From Amylostereum areolatum (lineage: Eukaryota; Basidiomycota; Agaricomycetes; Russulales; Stereaceae): a stretch of 64,000 nt of DNA. This document shows positions 11,604 through 22,167 of the stretch, one piece after another (the stretch's first letter is position 1; each line of letters opens with the position of its first letter). A program made the position numbers and the translations under genes. The DNA is taken from positions 186,001 through 250,000 of the forward strand of contig SAXG01000028.1 in assembly GCA_012932865.1 (NCBI GenBank), read 5' to 3'. The notes beneath the pieces are model-generated. The model worked only from the letters and a program-made list of their open reading frames with translations, did not search any database and was not told the DNA's origin.

Positions 11604-14147
11604 TTACTGTACGAGTTCGACGTAGTTCGCTATTCATAGACGACATCAGTACCGACGCAGGGACACGACAAAGCGATAAGACGCACCAGGGAAGAGTCCG
11701 ATGTTCCCGTGCTGATCCTTACCCTGCCACCAATCATCCGACGCAGCCTCGATTTCAACGATGCGATCGCCTTCACGGAAGGACAGCTCGTTGTCTTCGG
11801 CCGCATCATAGCTACGAGAAGAGAACGATGTACCGGTCAGAAAGAAAGACGGCGGGACTTCGGGAAGGACCTACTCGTATTGAGCGATGGCAACGACTCC
11901 TTCATCAGCAGTCGGCTCAGGCTCAGGCTTGGGGGCGGGAGGTGCAGCCGGTGCTACAGGTGGAGGCTATAACGACGTTGAGAAGAAGGCAAACGAAGGC
12001 AAGGCGTGGACTCGTACCGGTGGCGGTGGCGGCGGGGGAGGAGGAGGGGGAGGAGCCTCCTCTTCCGGCTCAGGCTCAGGCTCGGGAGCCTGTTCAACGA
12101 TCTCAACGTAGTTCGCTAAAGATGCACCCCGTCAGCCACTTCAAAGGTAGTTTGTACGCGAAGGTCTCACCAGGGAATAATCCGCTCTTGGCACCACCTT
12201 GACCAACACCGCTCCACCAGCCCTCGTCGAGCTGCTCGATCTGTTCGATGTACTCGCCCTCAAAAAGGGACATCTCGTTGTCTTCCGCCGCTTCATATTC
12301 GTAAAGGACCACAGCAACGACGCCTTGGCCACTGGGGACCATTGCAGGCGCCGGCGGTTCAGGTTCAGGCTCGGGTTCGGGCTCATGGATGGTGAGATGC
12401 TCCATCTACAAAGAAAAGTGAGCTGCGATCCGACGTATGGAGGAACACCATATTCATACCTGAGCGACCGGGGGTGGAGGTGGCGGCGGAGGCGGCGGAG
12501 GTGGAGGCGGAGGAGCAGCCTCTTCGTATTCGGGCTCGAACGCCGCTGCAGGGGGTGGCGGCGGCGGAGGTGGTGGGGGTGGGGGTGGGGGTGGGGGTGG
12601 GGGTGGGGGAGCCTGCACTGTTGATTAGCATGCTATAACAATGAAAGGATGGGTTGGATAAACACACCGGTGCAGCCTCTTCTTCGGGCCATTCTTCTTC
12701 TTCAGGCTCTGCAGCCTCCCTCGCAAGCAAAGCACCAGCACCGCCAACAGCAACGCCACCTACAGCGACAGCGGCCACCTTTCCGGCACCAAACGACGGA
12801 GCCGGAGGCGCGGCGGGGGGTGGTGGAACACCGCGGTCGAATGACGGCGCGGCGGTCGGAGCACTCCTGTTGAAGGCCGGGGCAGAGAAGGACGGAGGTT
12901 GTACACTGGCCGCCTTACTTGCGACCTCTTCCTCCTCAGCACGTTTCTTGGCTTGCGCCTGGCGTTCGCTCCACGTCAACTTCCCACCGGTGTTGGCTGC
13001 AGGACGCGAGGGCGGAACTTGTGGCTGCTGCTGCTGTTCGAACGCTGAGAAAGGGTTCTTCAATTTCTTCGGGGCCGGGAGTGAAACAGGCGTGTAGTTG
13101 GTGCCCTGAACACGATCAATCAGTATACGGTATACTAGGGAAAGAAGATAACATACGACAGGTGCGATACGGTCATCTTCGGTGGGCTTCGTAGGAATCT
13201 TGGATTCTACAACGGGAGCGGAAGCCGCAGGCGAGAAACTAGGCGCGGGGCGTGCTGCTGATACCACTGGCGGGCGCGATGCCGCTGGGGGAGGGGGAGG
13301 TGCAGCAGCAGCAACAGGGGCCTGAGGTGCATCATCCCATGCAGGTGCGCGTCCAGCCGCGCCGAAATTTGCTGTCCTAGAAGCTGTGGCAGTAGGGACG
13401 GGGCGAGGAGCAGCGGGGACCGAGGGTTTGGGGGCCATGGACGCCGGTGCGGCATTCCGTCGAATCTCTGCGAGGTCAACCTTTCCGACGGGTGTGTAGC
13501 TCGTTCCAACCGGGGCGATGGGTTCAAACTTGCGCGCCTGCTCCTTGTGCGAGGAGTACTTTGCACCCGAGGCAGACTCGACCTTGGACATGATCAAAGC
13601 AGGGGTGACGTCGGACTGGTGGAATGTCAGTGGAATATCAGTAAAGGCATCGGTGACGCATTAGCGGCAACTTGCCTCGTTACGCGCGTTGTGAACAACA
13701 TGTGCGCCACGTAGGAACCGCGCGACCGCGGAAGAGTGGGTGTGAAAGAGACCCTTCTTGGCCTCGGGAACGCCGTCACCACACCAATTAATCTGAACGA
13801 ACTTGGGCAGTTGACTCTATATCGTTGTATCCGTGAGCACACAGTGTATGGGGATGCCCTCGGATCGACATACATTGGGATCCGTCACTCGAACAAAAGC
13901 GTATTGGATCCTGCACCGCATCATCGACGTCAAACCCGCGTTCATGAGCGTGCTCGATCGTGACGCACCTTCCATCTGAAAACTCTTCTTCGAGTTCCTC
14001 CAGTCCATCGCCTCCGGTGCTCTGCACCTTTAAATCGTTGGAACCCTTCTCATAAGTGAAGACAGCCCAGTCGATTCCACGCGCGTTGAGGACATCTTGA
14101 TATGCCTTGCTGATATCCGGACTGGCGATGTTGACCTGTAGAGACAT
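11604..14147 (-). CDS. abp1: Actin-binding protein Abp1 (ADF-H plus two SH3)
   Basis: Eleven exons (14147-13969, 13910-13874, 13816-13676, 13615-13157, 13105-12668, 12612-12460, 12405-12171, 12115-12018, 11966-11875, 11811-11687, 11629-11604) join to 660 aa. The N-terminal ~130 residues are an ADF/cofilin homology domain, including FVQINWCGDGVPEAKKG and the HTHSSAVARFLRGAHVV block. A long Pro/Ala-rich and acidic middle follows, with polyproline runs. Two C-terminal SH3 domains close the protein, each with ALYDY-like (VLYEYEAAEDNE, IAQYDYDAAEDNE), a WW and an NYVE motif. Yeast Abp1 has one SH3; drebrin-like and many basidiomycete versions vary. It acts at cortical actin patches in endocytosis, activating Arp2/3. 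Intron 3 (13675-13616) has a GC donor (GAG|GCAAGT). Confidence 0.92.
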
Positions 14148-14585
14148 GATCTCCGCGGACAGTTAACCTTTACTCAGGATGCCACGGATGTTGTCGCGAC
14201 GAGAGCAAGGGTGGACGTGGATGTGGTGTGTGAAGATGGCGGTGGGGGCTGCGGCCATTCGGGTTGGGCGGGGGGTCAGGTGATACGTTCCCACGCCTTC
14301 ATTTTCTGAAGGCTGGTTCAGGAATCGACTTGTCCGACTACTTACTTACTAGTACTACACAGGCGATTCCCCACAACCCACCCATTTCCCACTCCACTTG
14401 CCAGCTCATTCTCAGTCAGCGTCCGCGGATCTGCCTGGAGTCTTCGCCAGCACGGCATCGACGGTAAGAGCATCATGGGAAGCCCTTGGCCACCTCCTGT
14501 GGACAATAAGTCCTCGACGTATTTAGTCTGGTACGGCCGCAGTCCAACCCTCAACCTCCCAGAGCGAGCATATCGTCCGTCCAAC
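14148..14585. promoter_or_regulatory. Divergent promoter between abp1 and SRPBCC gene 1
   Basis: A 438-bp region separates two divergently transcribed genes and must hold both promoters. I see no clean TATA box on either strand. Confidence 0.45.
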
Positions 14586-15257
14586 ATGAGCTCGACCGGC
14601 TCAGGTGTGCTATGACAATTCATTATATCGCCCAGTATACTAACGAAGCTGCAGTGTCGGTAGGAGTATTCTCGGTTTATGCTTCTAGCGTCATCGATGC
14701 TCCTCGAGACACGGTTTGGAAGGCCTTGTTGGACTTCCAGTCCTATGGAGAATGGTGCGTTGTAAATTATTCTTCCTTCACACGCTTTGACTGAATCTAT
14801 CTTAGGAACCCGTTTGTGTGCGCGTCCTTCCACCATGATCATTCCCTCCGTTCCCTCACCCACCTCTAGTCGGTCCCAGATGCTGACGGACAAGTCCATG
14901 AACACACTCCCCGATCAGAACATCAAGCTCTCCGTCGGTCAATACCTTCGTCTTGCTGTGCACATACCACCGACCATGGACGACAGCGCAAGTACCCAAC
15001 ACTCCGACGAGATCGTCTCCGAATGCGATCACAACAATTTCCGAGTCTCATGGACGTACATCCCGCCTGTCCCTGGGATCATGCGCGCCGAGCGCTGGCA
15101 AATGCTCACCGAAGTCGACGGCAAGACCAAATACGAAACCCAGGAGACGTTCGGTGGATTGCTAGCGTACCTAGTGCGCTTCCTCATGCAGAAGAACTTG
15201 CAGGCTTCGTTTGACGCGATGGCCGACTCGTTAAAGCTAAGGGCCGAAGAACAGTAG
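14586..15257 (+). CDS. START/SRPBCC-like small protein, copy 1
   Basis: Four exons (14586-14604, 14655-14754, 14806-14817, 14870-15257) give 172 aa. The sequence fits the polyketide-cyclase/START (SRPBCC) fold common in basidiomycetes: an initial strand (VFSVYASSVIDAP), the helix VWKALLDFQSYGEW, then NPFVRSQ split across a 12-nt micro-exon, the strand-rich core, ERWQMLTEVDGKTKYE, and a long C-terminal helix (FLMQKNLQASFDAMADSL). Such proteins form a hydrophobic ligand pocket. The ligand here is unknown. A paralogue follows about 160 bp downstream in the same orientation with the same micro-exon, so this is a tandem duplication. Confidence 0.82.
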
Positions 15258-15420
15258 GCTCAATGTTCTACGCCTTCTCAGCAGTAGTCCCCAGTACCCT
15301 TCCGACTACCCGCCCCACTTCCAATCTTACTGTGTCTTCGCCCATATATGTATAACTTTATGCCATCTCTCCCGTTATAAACCTGTTGCTCTACATAACG
15401 TTCATCTCAATCCAGTCTTC

Positions 15421-16048
15421 ATGGGCGAGGGTGTATTCTCCGTCTGGTCCTCCATCTCCATCAACGCCCCGATCGACGTCGTTTGGCGTGTTATCCTTGA
15501 CTTCGCTTCTTATGGCGAGTGGTGCGTTTTCCATCTAGCCCACGTCCCTCGACTTAGAACTCGATTGCTAGGAACCCTTACATGTAAGACCAAAAGAAGC
15601 TCTTCTCTGACGAGCCTCTGATCCTCTACCACTAGCCACGCCCAAGTGCTCGTGAACGATTCCAATCAACCTCTCCCTGATCAAAATCCCACGGAGGGGC
15701 AACGTCTCCTTCAAAGTGTCCACATCCCACCAACCCTGGATGGCAAAGCCAAACCAACCCGCAACCTCGAAATCCTCACGCATGTCGACCACCGTGAACG
15801 CTGCCTTGCTTGGCGCTTCGCCTCTCCAGCGCACTGCCTTCTCCGCGCCGAACGCTGGCAAACGCTCCACATATCAGCGTCGGATGGATCAACACGGTAC
15901 GAAACGTGGGAGGTGTTCGGCAGGGCTGCTCGCATATCTCCTCCGGTTCTTCATGCGCGACAAGCTGGAAGAGTCGTTCGAGGCGATGACGATGGCATTG
16001 AAGGCGCGAGCCGAGCAGACCAATGAGGAAGGTAACCCTTCTGTATGA
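15421..16048 (+). pseudogene. START/SRPBCC-like small protein, copy 2, frameshifted near C-terminus
   Basis: Tandem paralogue of the preceding gene. Exons 15421-15521 and 15572-15583 (again 12 nt), then a third exon from 15636, give MGEGVFSVWSS..., a NPYM block and a conserved RAERWQTLH segment. At about 15920 (GGCAGGG) the frame that matches the paralogue (GLLAYLLRFFMRDKLEESF) moves forward by one base. The unshifted frame reads an unrelated tail and stops at 16026; the shifted one stops at 16048. A single inserted base would explain this. If the base is a sequencing error the gene is intact; if real, the last helix is lost or replaced. Confidence 0.6.
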
Positions 16049-16697
16049 GTGTCTTCATGTACATAGTAACATATGGACGACGGTCGACTGCGATATGCTG
16101 GTTTCACGTTAGATCGATTCATGAAACTGGTATAACTATACATATTCATGGCGGATACTTTTCTGCGTATTCACGTTACGCGGAAGCCCCCTTGTCCTCG
16201 TAGTGTAAGGAAGCATCGACAAACGACTATCAGGTTTCACGAAATCACCACACACAAAACATATATCATTGTCCGCGCATGAAGACATGTATTTCCATAA
16301 CTAACTTGAAAGTCGACATGAGAATACGAACTCCCTTGTACTCGAGGGGTTCCTTCTGAGGACCGAGGACGTCGAGGACCAGATGTACGTCTTCCCGGGC
16401 TGCCTATTCTGACGCCGAAAGTGAGCCCGTGCCAGACGCCGCACCCGGCGTCGACAATGATCTTTGCAATTGCAGCCACTCAGAACGGGTCCTAGGGGCG
16501 CCAGGGCTTGGGGCTTGCGGTGGATTCGGATCGTAAACCTTCCTCCCTGAACGAACCTTTGGCTGACTATAATGCAACAATCTCCCTTCGTGAATCTTCG
16601 GGTGCTTGCCATCTTTCGACTGCGAGGGGATGTATCCCGAGGAAAGTTCAGCGGAGGTGCCCCGAGGCGCGGGGTGGCTCCTGACTGGTATGATTTC
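16049..16697. other. Intergenic, no gene recognised
   Basis: This is the 3' flank of the SRPBCC pair followed by about 500 bp with only short ORFs. Nothing further is supported. Confidence 0.4.
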
Positions 16698-17152
16698 CTA
16701 CGCCAAATCGTTACTCGTCGGGAATTCGCACAGATGCAAAGAGGGGACAATGACGCACTGCATCATGTTCTCCGTGCTTCCGGTTATGTATCCACGTTCA
16801 TCGCGAGTCTGCAGCGGGTAAAATGAGACAACATTTAGTTCTTGGAGAGAGCACATGTACATACGCGAGAGCGCCCGTAACCGTATTGAACAGTCCCCGA
16901 ATGGATGGAAGACTCGGGGGACTGCTTCGCCTCCGTGGCTTTCCGTTGCATGCGTTCCTGGCGATAAAGGCGACTTATGTGATTATCGTCTCTGGTCGCC
17001 TGGTCCAAGGCCGCCTGCAATTCTCTCTTCTTCTCGCGCGTGGCGGCACGTTGCTGAGCGAGCGAGGGGCCTTGCGCAGATGGAACCTGCGACGAGCCTG
17101 GGACCGGTACATAGGGTTCTTGGTTATTGACGCTGATAGTGTTGTTATCCAT
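16698..17152 (-). CDS. Small hypothetical protein
   Basis: Two exons, 17152-16865 and 16808-16698, give 132 aa starting MDNNTISVNN. The joining intron has a GTATGT donor and a CTGCAG acceptor. A TATATAA box sits at about 17213-17221, some 60 bp before the ATG. Residues 30-80 are Gln/Arg/Lys/Glu-rich and probably helical (QQRAATREKKRELQAALDQ). No family is recognised. Without a homologue the second exon is less certain than the first. Confidence 0.42.
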
Positions 17153-18614
17153 GAGTGAGACGACGGAGGGGGGAGGAGATATGAACGACAACTAGAGGCT
17201 TGTGGCGGACGTTTATATAACACATGGAGAAACTACTAAGGGGTAATCGCGTGAGCACTAAGTGAGAAGAGACACGAGGCGTGCCACCCAAGTATCGCGA
17301 TCCCTATACACGCTTCGCATGCGGGCGAGGAAGTTGGAGGTGACACCAGAGCTGCGGACGTGCCACTGGGTGACGGACTCAAAATGCAGTACAGAAGAAG
17401 AAAAGCACCTAGAAGTCCATGCTTGTGCGCCGTTGCCACGATGAGATCAGAAACTTCGCCGCCACGAAGCCCGACGAACCGCGATGCGATTGAGTGCGTC
17501 CTTCTCTGCAGTGGATCGACTCCAGGAAGTTTCTTGCGGTCTACTTTGCGGGGATCGAGAGAACCTCGAAATAACGTGGATAGGACGGCATCACGCACAT
17601 GGAAGTCAATATACGTATTAGTCGTGGACCGGGACCAGAGGGGGGGTAAGTACGGACCTAAATATCACAGTCCCGCAGAATTCCACGATATCCCATGGAC
17701 AAGCCTTCATATCAGTGCACAGGACCAGCCCCGACGTGGATGCCGGAGAAAAAGCCAACTTAGGGACGCGGGTAGACAATAGATGGCCACGAGACGTATA
17801 CCCCAGTACGTGATAGGACCAGTACTCTTCCGTGGAATACTGATCAGACAAGGCTGCACACAGCAGAAACTTCCGAGTCTTGATGGTACCTCCGTGACGA
17901 AAGTTGAAGCTAAAATTGAGAAGTTGAGGTCGTCCATAAAGAGTACAAAGGCGGCACACGGGAGACTGGCCAGAAGGTTTGAGAGAGTGAATACAGCACC
18001 ATCGCCACGTCGAACTTGAGATAAGGTTTTGAAGCTAGTAGCTCGTACCTGCTTGTGTCTCATGAAAAGCGAGCTTCGTCACCAGTGGGCGAGGAGGATC
18101 GCGAAGACCGGGACAATACAACCATCACACGAGGACGACCGGTGTCAATGCCTCCTTCTGGTCTGAATTCCTGGGAAAGGAAGTGTATGTTACAAGGAGG
18201 AAAAGAAAACGAATCGTACCCGCCGGTGTTTCGCTGGCCAACGTACCACCCTTCAAATGTTTTTGACTTTGTGTCGCGGGTGTTGCTGTGGCATTCCTGT
18301 GACGAAAACGTTTCCAGGGAGAGCCGGCGGGTGGGCGAAGCGGAAAACGCCGAGAGCAGCCTCCGGGGGGATCGCTGACGTAACGGCGCGTGGCCAGTTG
18401 AACCTGGGTCCTGGTTGGTCCTGGCAGTGGAGGCGGCAATACATAAATCAAGCTTCCTCTTTCTTTCGCCCACTATCTTCTCCTCCTGCGCCTTCTCCTC
18501 GACAGTGTCTCATACGACCTCCTTCCTTTCTATTAGCACACCAGAACCTAGCTGTATTCCCTCCCCCGTTCTCGGCGAACCCAACCCTCACGCACACCGA
18601 CGAAAAACGCAGAG
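17153..18614. other. 1.46-kb region without a confident gene
   Basis: Minus-strand ORFs at 17236-17598 and 17618-18063 look weakly protein-like, with hydrophobic stretches and a few basic ones, and could be exons of an unrecognised gene. I could not join them into a convincing model. The right end, from about 18430, is the C/T-rich leader of the next plus-strand gene. Confidence 0.35.
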
Positions 18615-19466
18615 ATGTCTGGCTACTCCTCGATTTTTTCCTCGGGTCTCCTCGCCACCCCGCGCCCCAATCGCAGCAGTGGTGACGACGATTCGTCCAG
18701 AATGGACATCACACCGACGCGCAAGGTCCATCTCGGCACCGGCTTCACCACACCTTCGTGCGACGACGACGAGGACATGGACCGGGATTATTTCAATACT
18801 CCCTCTCGCAGTCGTTCCTCCAGCACAACGTCCATCGAGTCGTCGGCATCCGTCGCCAACGGCTCTATCCGACTTCGCCGTCGTCGAAGCAGCTTAACAG
18901 TGTCCACCTCACCCATTGCCAACATCCGCAGCCCCATGCGTAGCGCTGGCGTGGCATACCAACGTACCATGCTAAGCCCAGGAATGGGCTCGCGAGCGCG
19001 GAGCGGAAGCCTCAGCGGTGAAGGGGGCGTCGGTTCAGAGGAGAATATCAAGGGAAGGTCACGGAGTGGCAGCCTCGGAACGGCTCTTCGGTGCGTTCGG
19101 TTTCCTTGTCTTCCATAAGGTTGGGTTCTCTGACGTCGCATCCATGATTTCGGTTCATTTCACAGCCCTCGTCGAATGGTTCGCAAAGCCGCGATGTCGC
19201 CCCCTCCGACGGCACCCCTCCCCGCCCTTCCTCCTCTCCCTGCCATGTCGATGACCGAACAGGGCCTCCGTCGCCCCCTCATACATCGCTCGAGCACCTC
19301 CGAAAACTACTTGTCCTTCGGATCGGCGATACAAGCACACGGCACTTACCTCACCACGGACTTTGCCAGCAAGCTCCACGCGGCGCTCACCACTCCGCCC
19401 GGGAGCAACCCGTCAAGTCCCATCGACGGTGGCCATTTCTGGCAAGATGGCGCGAAGGAGAACTGA
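18615..19466 (+). CDS. Ser/Pro-rich disordered protein ending in KEN
   Basis: Exons 18615-19090 and 19166-19466, across a 75-nt intron, give 258 aa starting MSGYSSIFSSG. The sequence is almost entirely low-complexity Ser/Pro/Arg with many S/T-P sites, an acidic DDDEDMDRDY patch near residue 55 and an RLRRRRSS basic patch near residue 95, which could act as a nuclear signal. The C-terminus is compact (STSENYLSFGSAIQAHGTYL) and the last three residues are K-E-N, the core of the APC/C degron. It resembles a phosphorylated cell-cycle or regulatory protein, but that is inference. No family is recognised. Confidence 0.75.
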
Positions 19467-20095
19467 AGAAATGCGCGCGGCGCGTAGGCGCGACTGTTCT
19501 ATATGATTTGTTCGTCATGGTTGTATTTTTTGGTGAACTTGCTCGCATGTACATTTGTTTCCGTTTTGTCACGACTATCCCGGCTACGGCCTCCCTCTTC
19601 CCCCTTTCCTCGCTAATGGCTTCGTTTTTTGCTATGGGGTTTTACAGTAATTAGGCGTCTATTTCCTTTTCGAAGTGCATACACCTCTTCGTCCGTCCCT
19701 CCCCTCACAGACTCTTCTCTGCTCCTACATCATGTCCGCCACTCTACGTCCCTCCCATGACCCTTGCTCTCATCTACCTAATATTGCACATAACGTATTG
19801 CCTGTATTTAGAGCGTACCCGGGCAGGTCCCCCGTGACTTTAATTTCCACTCCTTTTTTACACCGTACTTTGATAGTTTGTGTGCGGGATCTTATCGCAT
19901 TCTTTGCTCTTCAGGCCTTCACGCATCCACCCAGGTTCCACAGACTGAGAAATCCTCGGGCCTCGGGTTCGAGCCTTCCCTGTACCAACGACTACTTGAA
20001 GACGTGATATGGAACCAGCGATGGTCAAACGACTATTCTCTGTAGGTCAAGCTACGGCCACTAGTCATAGGTATACCTTGTGACCTTGAACTTCG
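19467..20095. other. Intergenic, 3' UTR and unassigned sequence
   Basis: This is the T-rich 3' flank of the preceding gene and sequence leading to the tRNA-His. No coding signal is seen. Confidence 0.45.
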
Positions 20096-20175
20096 GTCCC
20101 TGTCGATTAGTGGTCAAATCATCACGTTGTGGTCGCAGCTCCGTGAAGCCGCCGGCTCGAATCCGGCCAGGGACA
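20096..20175 (+). tRNA. tRNA-His (GTG) with 8-nt intron
   Basis: The acceptor stem GTCCCTG pairs with CAGGGAC, followed by discriminator A. The D arm carries TAGTGGT. The anticodon stem TCACG/CGTGA encloses TTGTGG and the anticodon GTG. The T arm is GCCGG-CTCGAAT-CCGGC. The anticodon loop is 15 nt rather than 7, which fits an 8-nt intron after position 37. A T6 run at 20196-20201 is a likely Pol III terminator. Confidence 0.75.
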
Positions 20176-20195
20176 TGTAGCAGAATATTGTCCTC

Positions 20196-20201
20196 TTTTT
20201 T
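20196..20201 (+). terminator. Pol III T-run after tRNA-His
   Basis: Six T residues 20 bp downstream of the tRNA 3' end. Confidence 0.5.
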
Positions 20202-20266
20202 GCCCATGCATCCCAAGTACAGCTTGCACTCACAGAGTTACACCCCAATGCCCATTGCCCAATGCC

Positions 20267-20274
20267 CATAGGGG
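20267..20274. repeat. Left target-site duplication of MITE
   Basis: CATAGGGG, identical to 20947-20954. Confidence 0.8.
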
Positions 20275-20946
20275 TAGTGTTCAACAAATTATAAAGTATA
20301 CTTAAATATAATCGTATTCATACAAAAAAATACCGATATATTATGGCTTCTACGTATTCTGTTCGGCCTCGATATGGTTGAGTACAATATGTTATATTAC
20401 GAGTACGATACAGTACGCACCTGATATTTAATTGTAATACAAGTATGCCAGGAACACGGCTACTTACCCGGTCTACCGGCTTCAAGACGGTCTTGCGAGT
20501 CCGGAATAGATATCCAAATCGAGAATAGCATCTCCGGCAATAGCGGGAGCTGTCCGGGACCCTGCCGATGCTCAGTCCCATTCTCAGAAGGTGTGCCGCC
20601 GCTGTTTCCCACGACATGCTGCCAATCCCAGCGGCCAGTATCAGCACCCCGTCACTGCCAATGGTGGTAGGCTCAGTATCTCAACTAAAGTCCCAATAAA
20701 CATGCTCTTGGGGTACATGGTTAGCTCATTAATGAGGTTGGACATAGTACAGAAAGTTCATTAGGTCTAGTTGAGGTCTAGAGCAATAACTTCAATTAGA
20801 TACAAGTAAATAGGAAGATCTGACAAATACGATACAATATAGTACAGGTACGAGTAAATATTGGAATGGCCGCCTTCGTAATACTGTAATACGTATTCGA
20901 TATAATATGGTCGGCCAGCATATTTACTCGTATTTGTTGAACACTA
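20275..20946. mobile_element. hAT-like MITE, 672 bp, with 8-bp target duplication
   Basis: The element starts TAGTGTTCAACAAAT and ends with the exact reverse complement ATTTGTTGAACACTA, a 15-bp perfect terminal inverted repeat. Immediately outside, CATAGGGG occurs at 20267-20274 and again at 20947-20954, an exact 8-bp target duplication. The interior is AT-rich against a GC-rich background, full of short TACGAGTAAATAT and GATACAATATAG type motifs, and has no transposase ORF. TAGTG-type ends and 8-bp duplications are classic for hAT elements, so this is best called a non-autonomous hAT MITE. Other 8-bp-TSD superfamilies remain possible. Confidence 0.8.
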
Positions 20947-20954
20947 CATAGGGG
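20947..20954. repeat. Right target-site duplication of MITE
   Basis: CATAGGGG, identical to 20267-20274. Confidence 0.8.
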
Positions 20955-22167
20955 CCTATTACTTAGGGCCATACCCAAATTCCCCGCCAAACTCGTGAGT
21001 CCCAATCCCGCCAGATCATCATCATCATATAATACCTCTTCATTGCCAACTCAACCATCCCCGACTCTCGCTAGGACGAGTCTCCTACACCTCCAATACT
21101 TAGGATCTACATCTCGCCTGACTTCCCCGTCTCCAAACTCCATTCCATATACCTCGGCCAACCCTGACCCCGACTTCGCCCCGCTGTATCGGTTTCCGCC
21201 TACACCTGGTATACTTACAGGAGACCGGGCTCTGATACAGGTTTGAACAGTGCCCGCACAGGACAACTTGCTATTTCGACCGCGCACCACTATATATGCC
21301 TTCACCGCATCGGGCGCCTGCCACACGCCAAGAGCAGGAAGTTTGCAAGCGCGTAGAGAAATTGCTCAAGATGACACGCATCACGGAGCGGCAGCGGCGA
21401 CAGCGTCCACATCGGTTCGTACGATTCGTATCCTGTTCGTCGCTGCTCTGATTCTGATAAAGTGAACTTGTAGGTGGTCTCTTTGCTCACGCCTGCCAAC
21501 CGCCACGAGCCCGATTCAGAAATATGGACACTCAACGAAGCCGGCATCATTTCCGGTATATCTACAATGTGTGCAAGCATCATGATCGACATATCGCCAC
21601 CACTCGGGCCTTGTTCTCGTCGCCTTGCCGTGCATGTGCGCCCGTTGATGTCGCCCGTTGTCCACGCTGTTTCAGGTCCAAGAAGGGAAGGAGGAGGTGC
21701 GTGTATCGCTGGTCGGTTTAGTCTCGTGGCGAATTGTGTGCTCATTTTCTCAGGATCATATCATGGAGCACTCGCTCTAACGACAGGTACTCGGCGAGAC
21801 AGTGTTTAGTGGTTCAATTCCGGGAGCTCCGACGCTCCAGCTCACACAATGTCGCTTCAAACAGCATGGAATACACTCCGTCAACGACAGGGCTCGCTTG
21901 AGAGATGCTCGGATTCAGATGCCTGTGCGATCTGGATCGTGGACGAGTCCATCTTTCACCATCATAACACTTGTACTAACAGAAGGGATGTGGAAGATTG
22001 CCTCGTCGACTCGTCCCATGGGGCTCATCAATCTTTGAAGCATCGCACTTCGGCGCCTCTTGTCGATATACCTTCGAGTATAAAGAGGGTCTCAATCGCA
22101 CAAGAACTCCCACAGGCCCTTGACCCCCTCTTCCATCTTATTACTTACTCCCACTTCCACTTCTTCT
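20955..22167. other. 1.2-kb region without a confident gene, then promoter
   Basis: Only short ORFs lie here. 20995-21246 reads as an 83-residue Pro/Ser-rich peptide, probably chance. At the right end, TATAAAG at 22079-22085 lies about 85 bp before the secreted-protein ATG. Confidence 0.4.
22079..22085 (+). promoter_or_regulatory. TATA box of con-13-like gene
   Basis: TATAAAG about 83 bp upstream of ATG 22168, followed by a C/T-rich initiator region. Confidence 0.55.

Noticed and set aside
17236..18063. Multi-exon gene on the minus strand
   Set aside because: ORFs are open but splice signals and phases could not be combined into one model with any recognisable domain.
20935..21249. Possible solo LTR (TGTTGAAC...GTTTGAACA)
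   Set aside because: Terminal TG/CA is present but no matching 5-bp target duplication, and the left end belongs to the MITE boundary.
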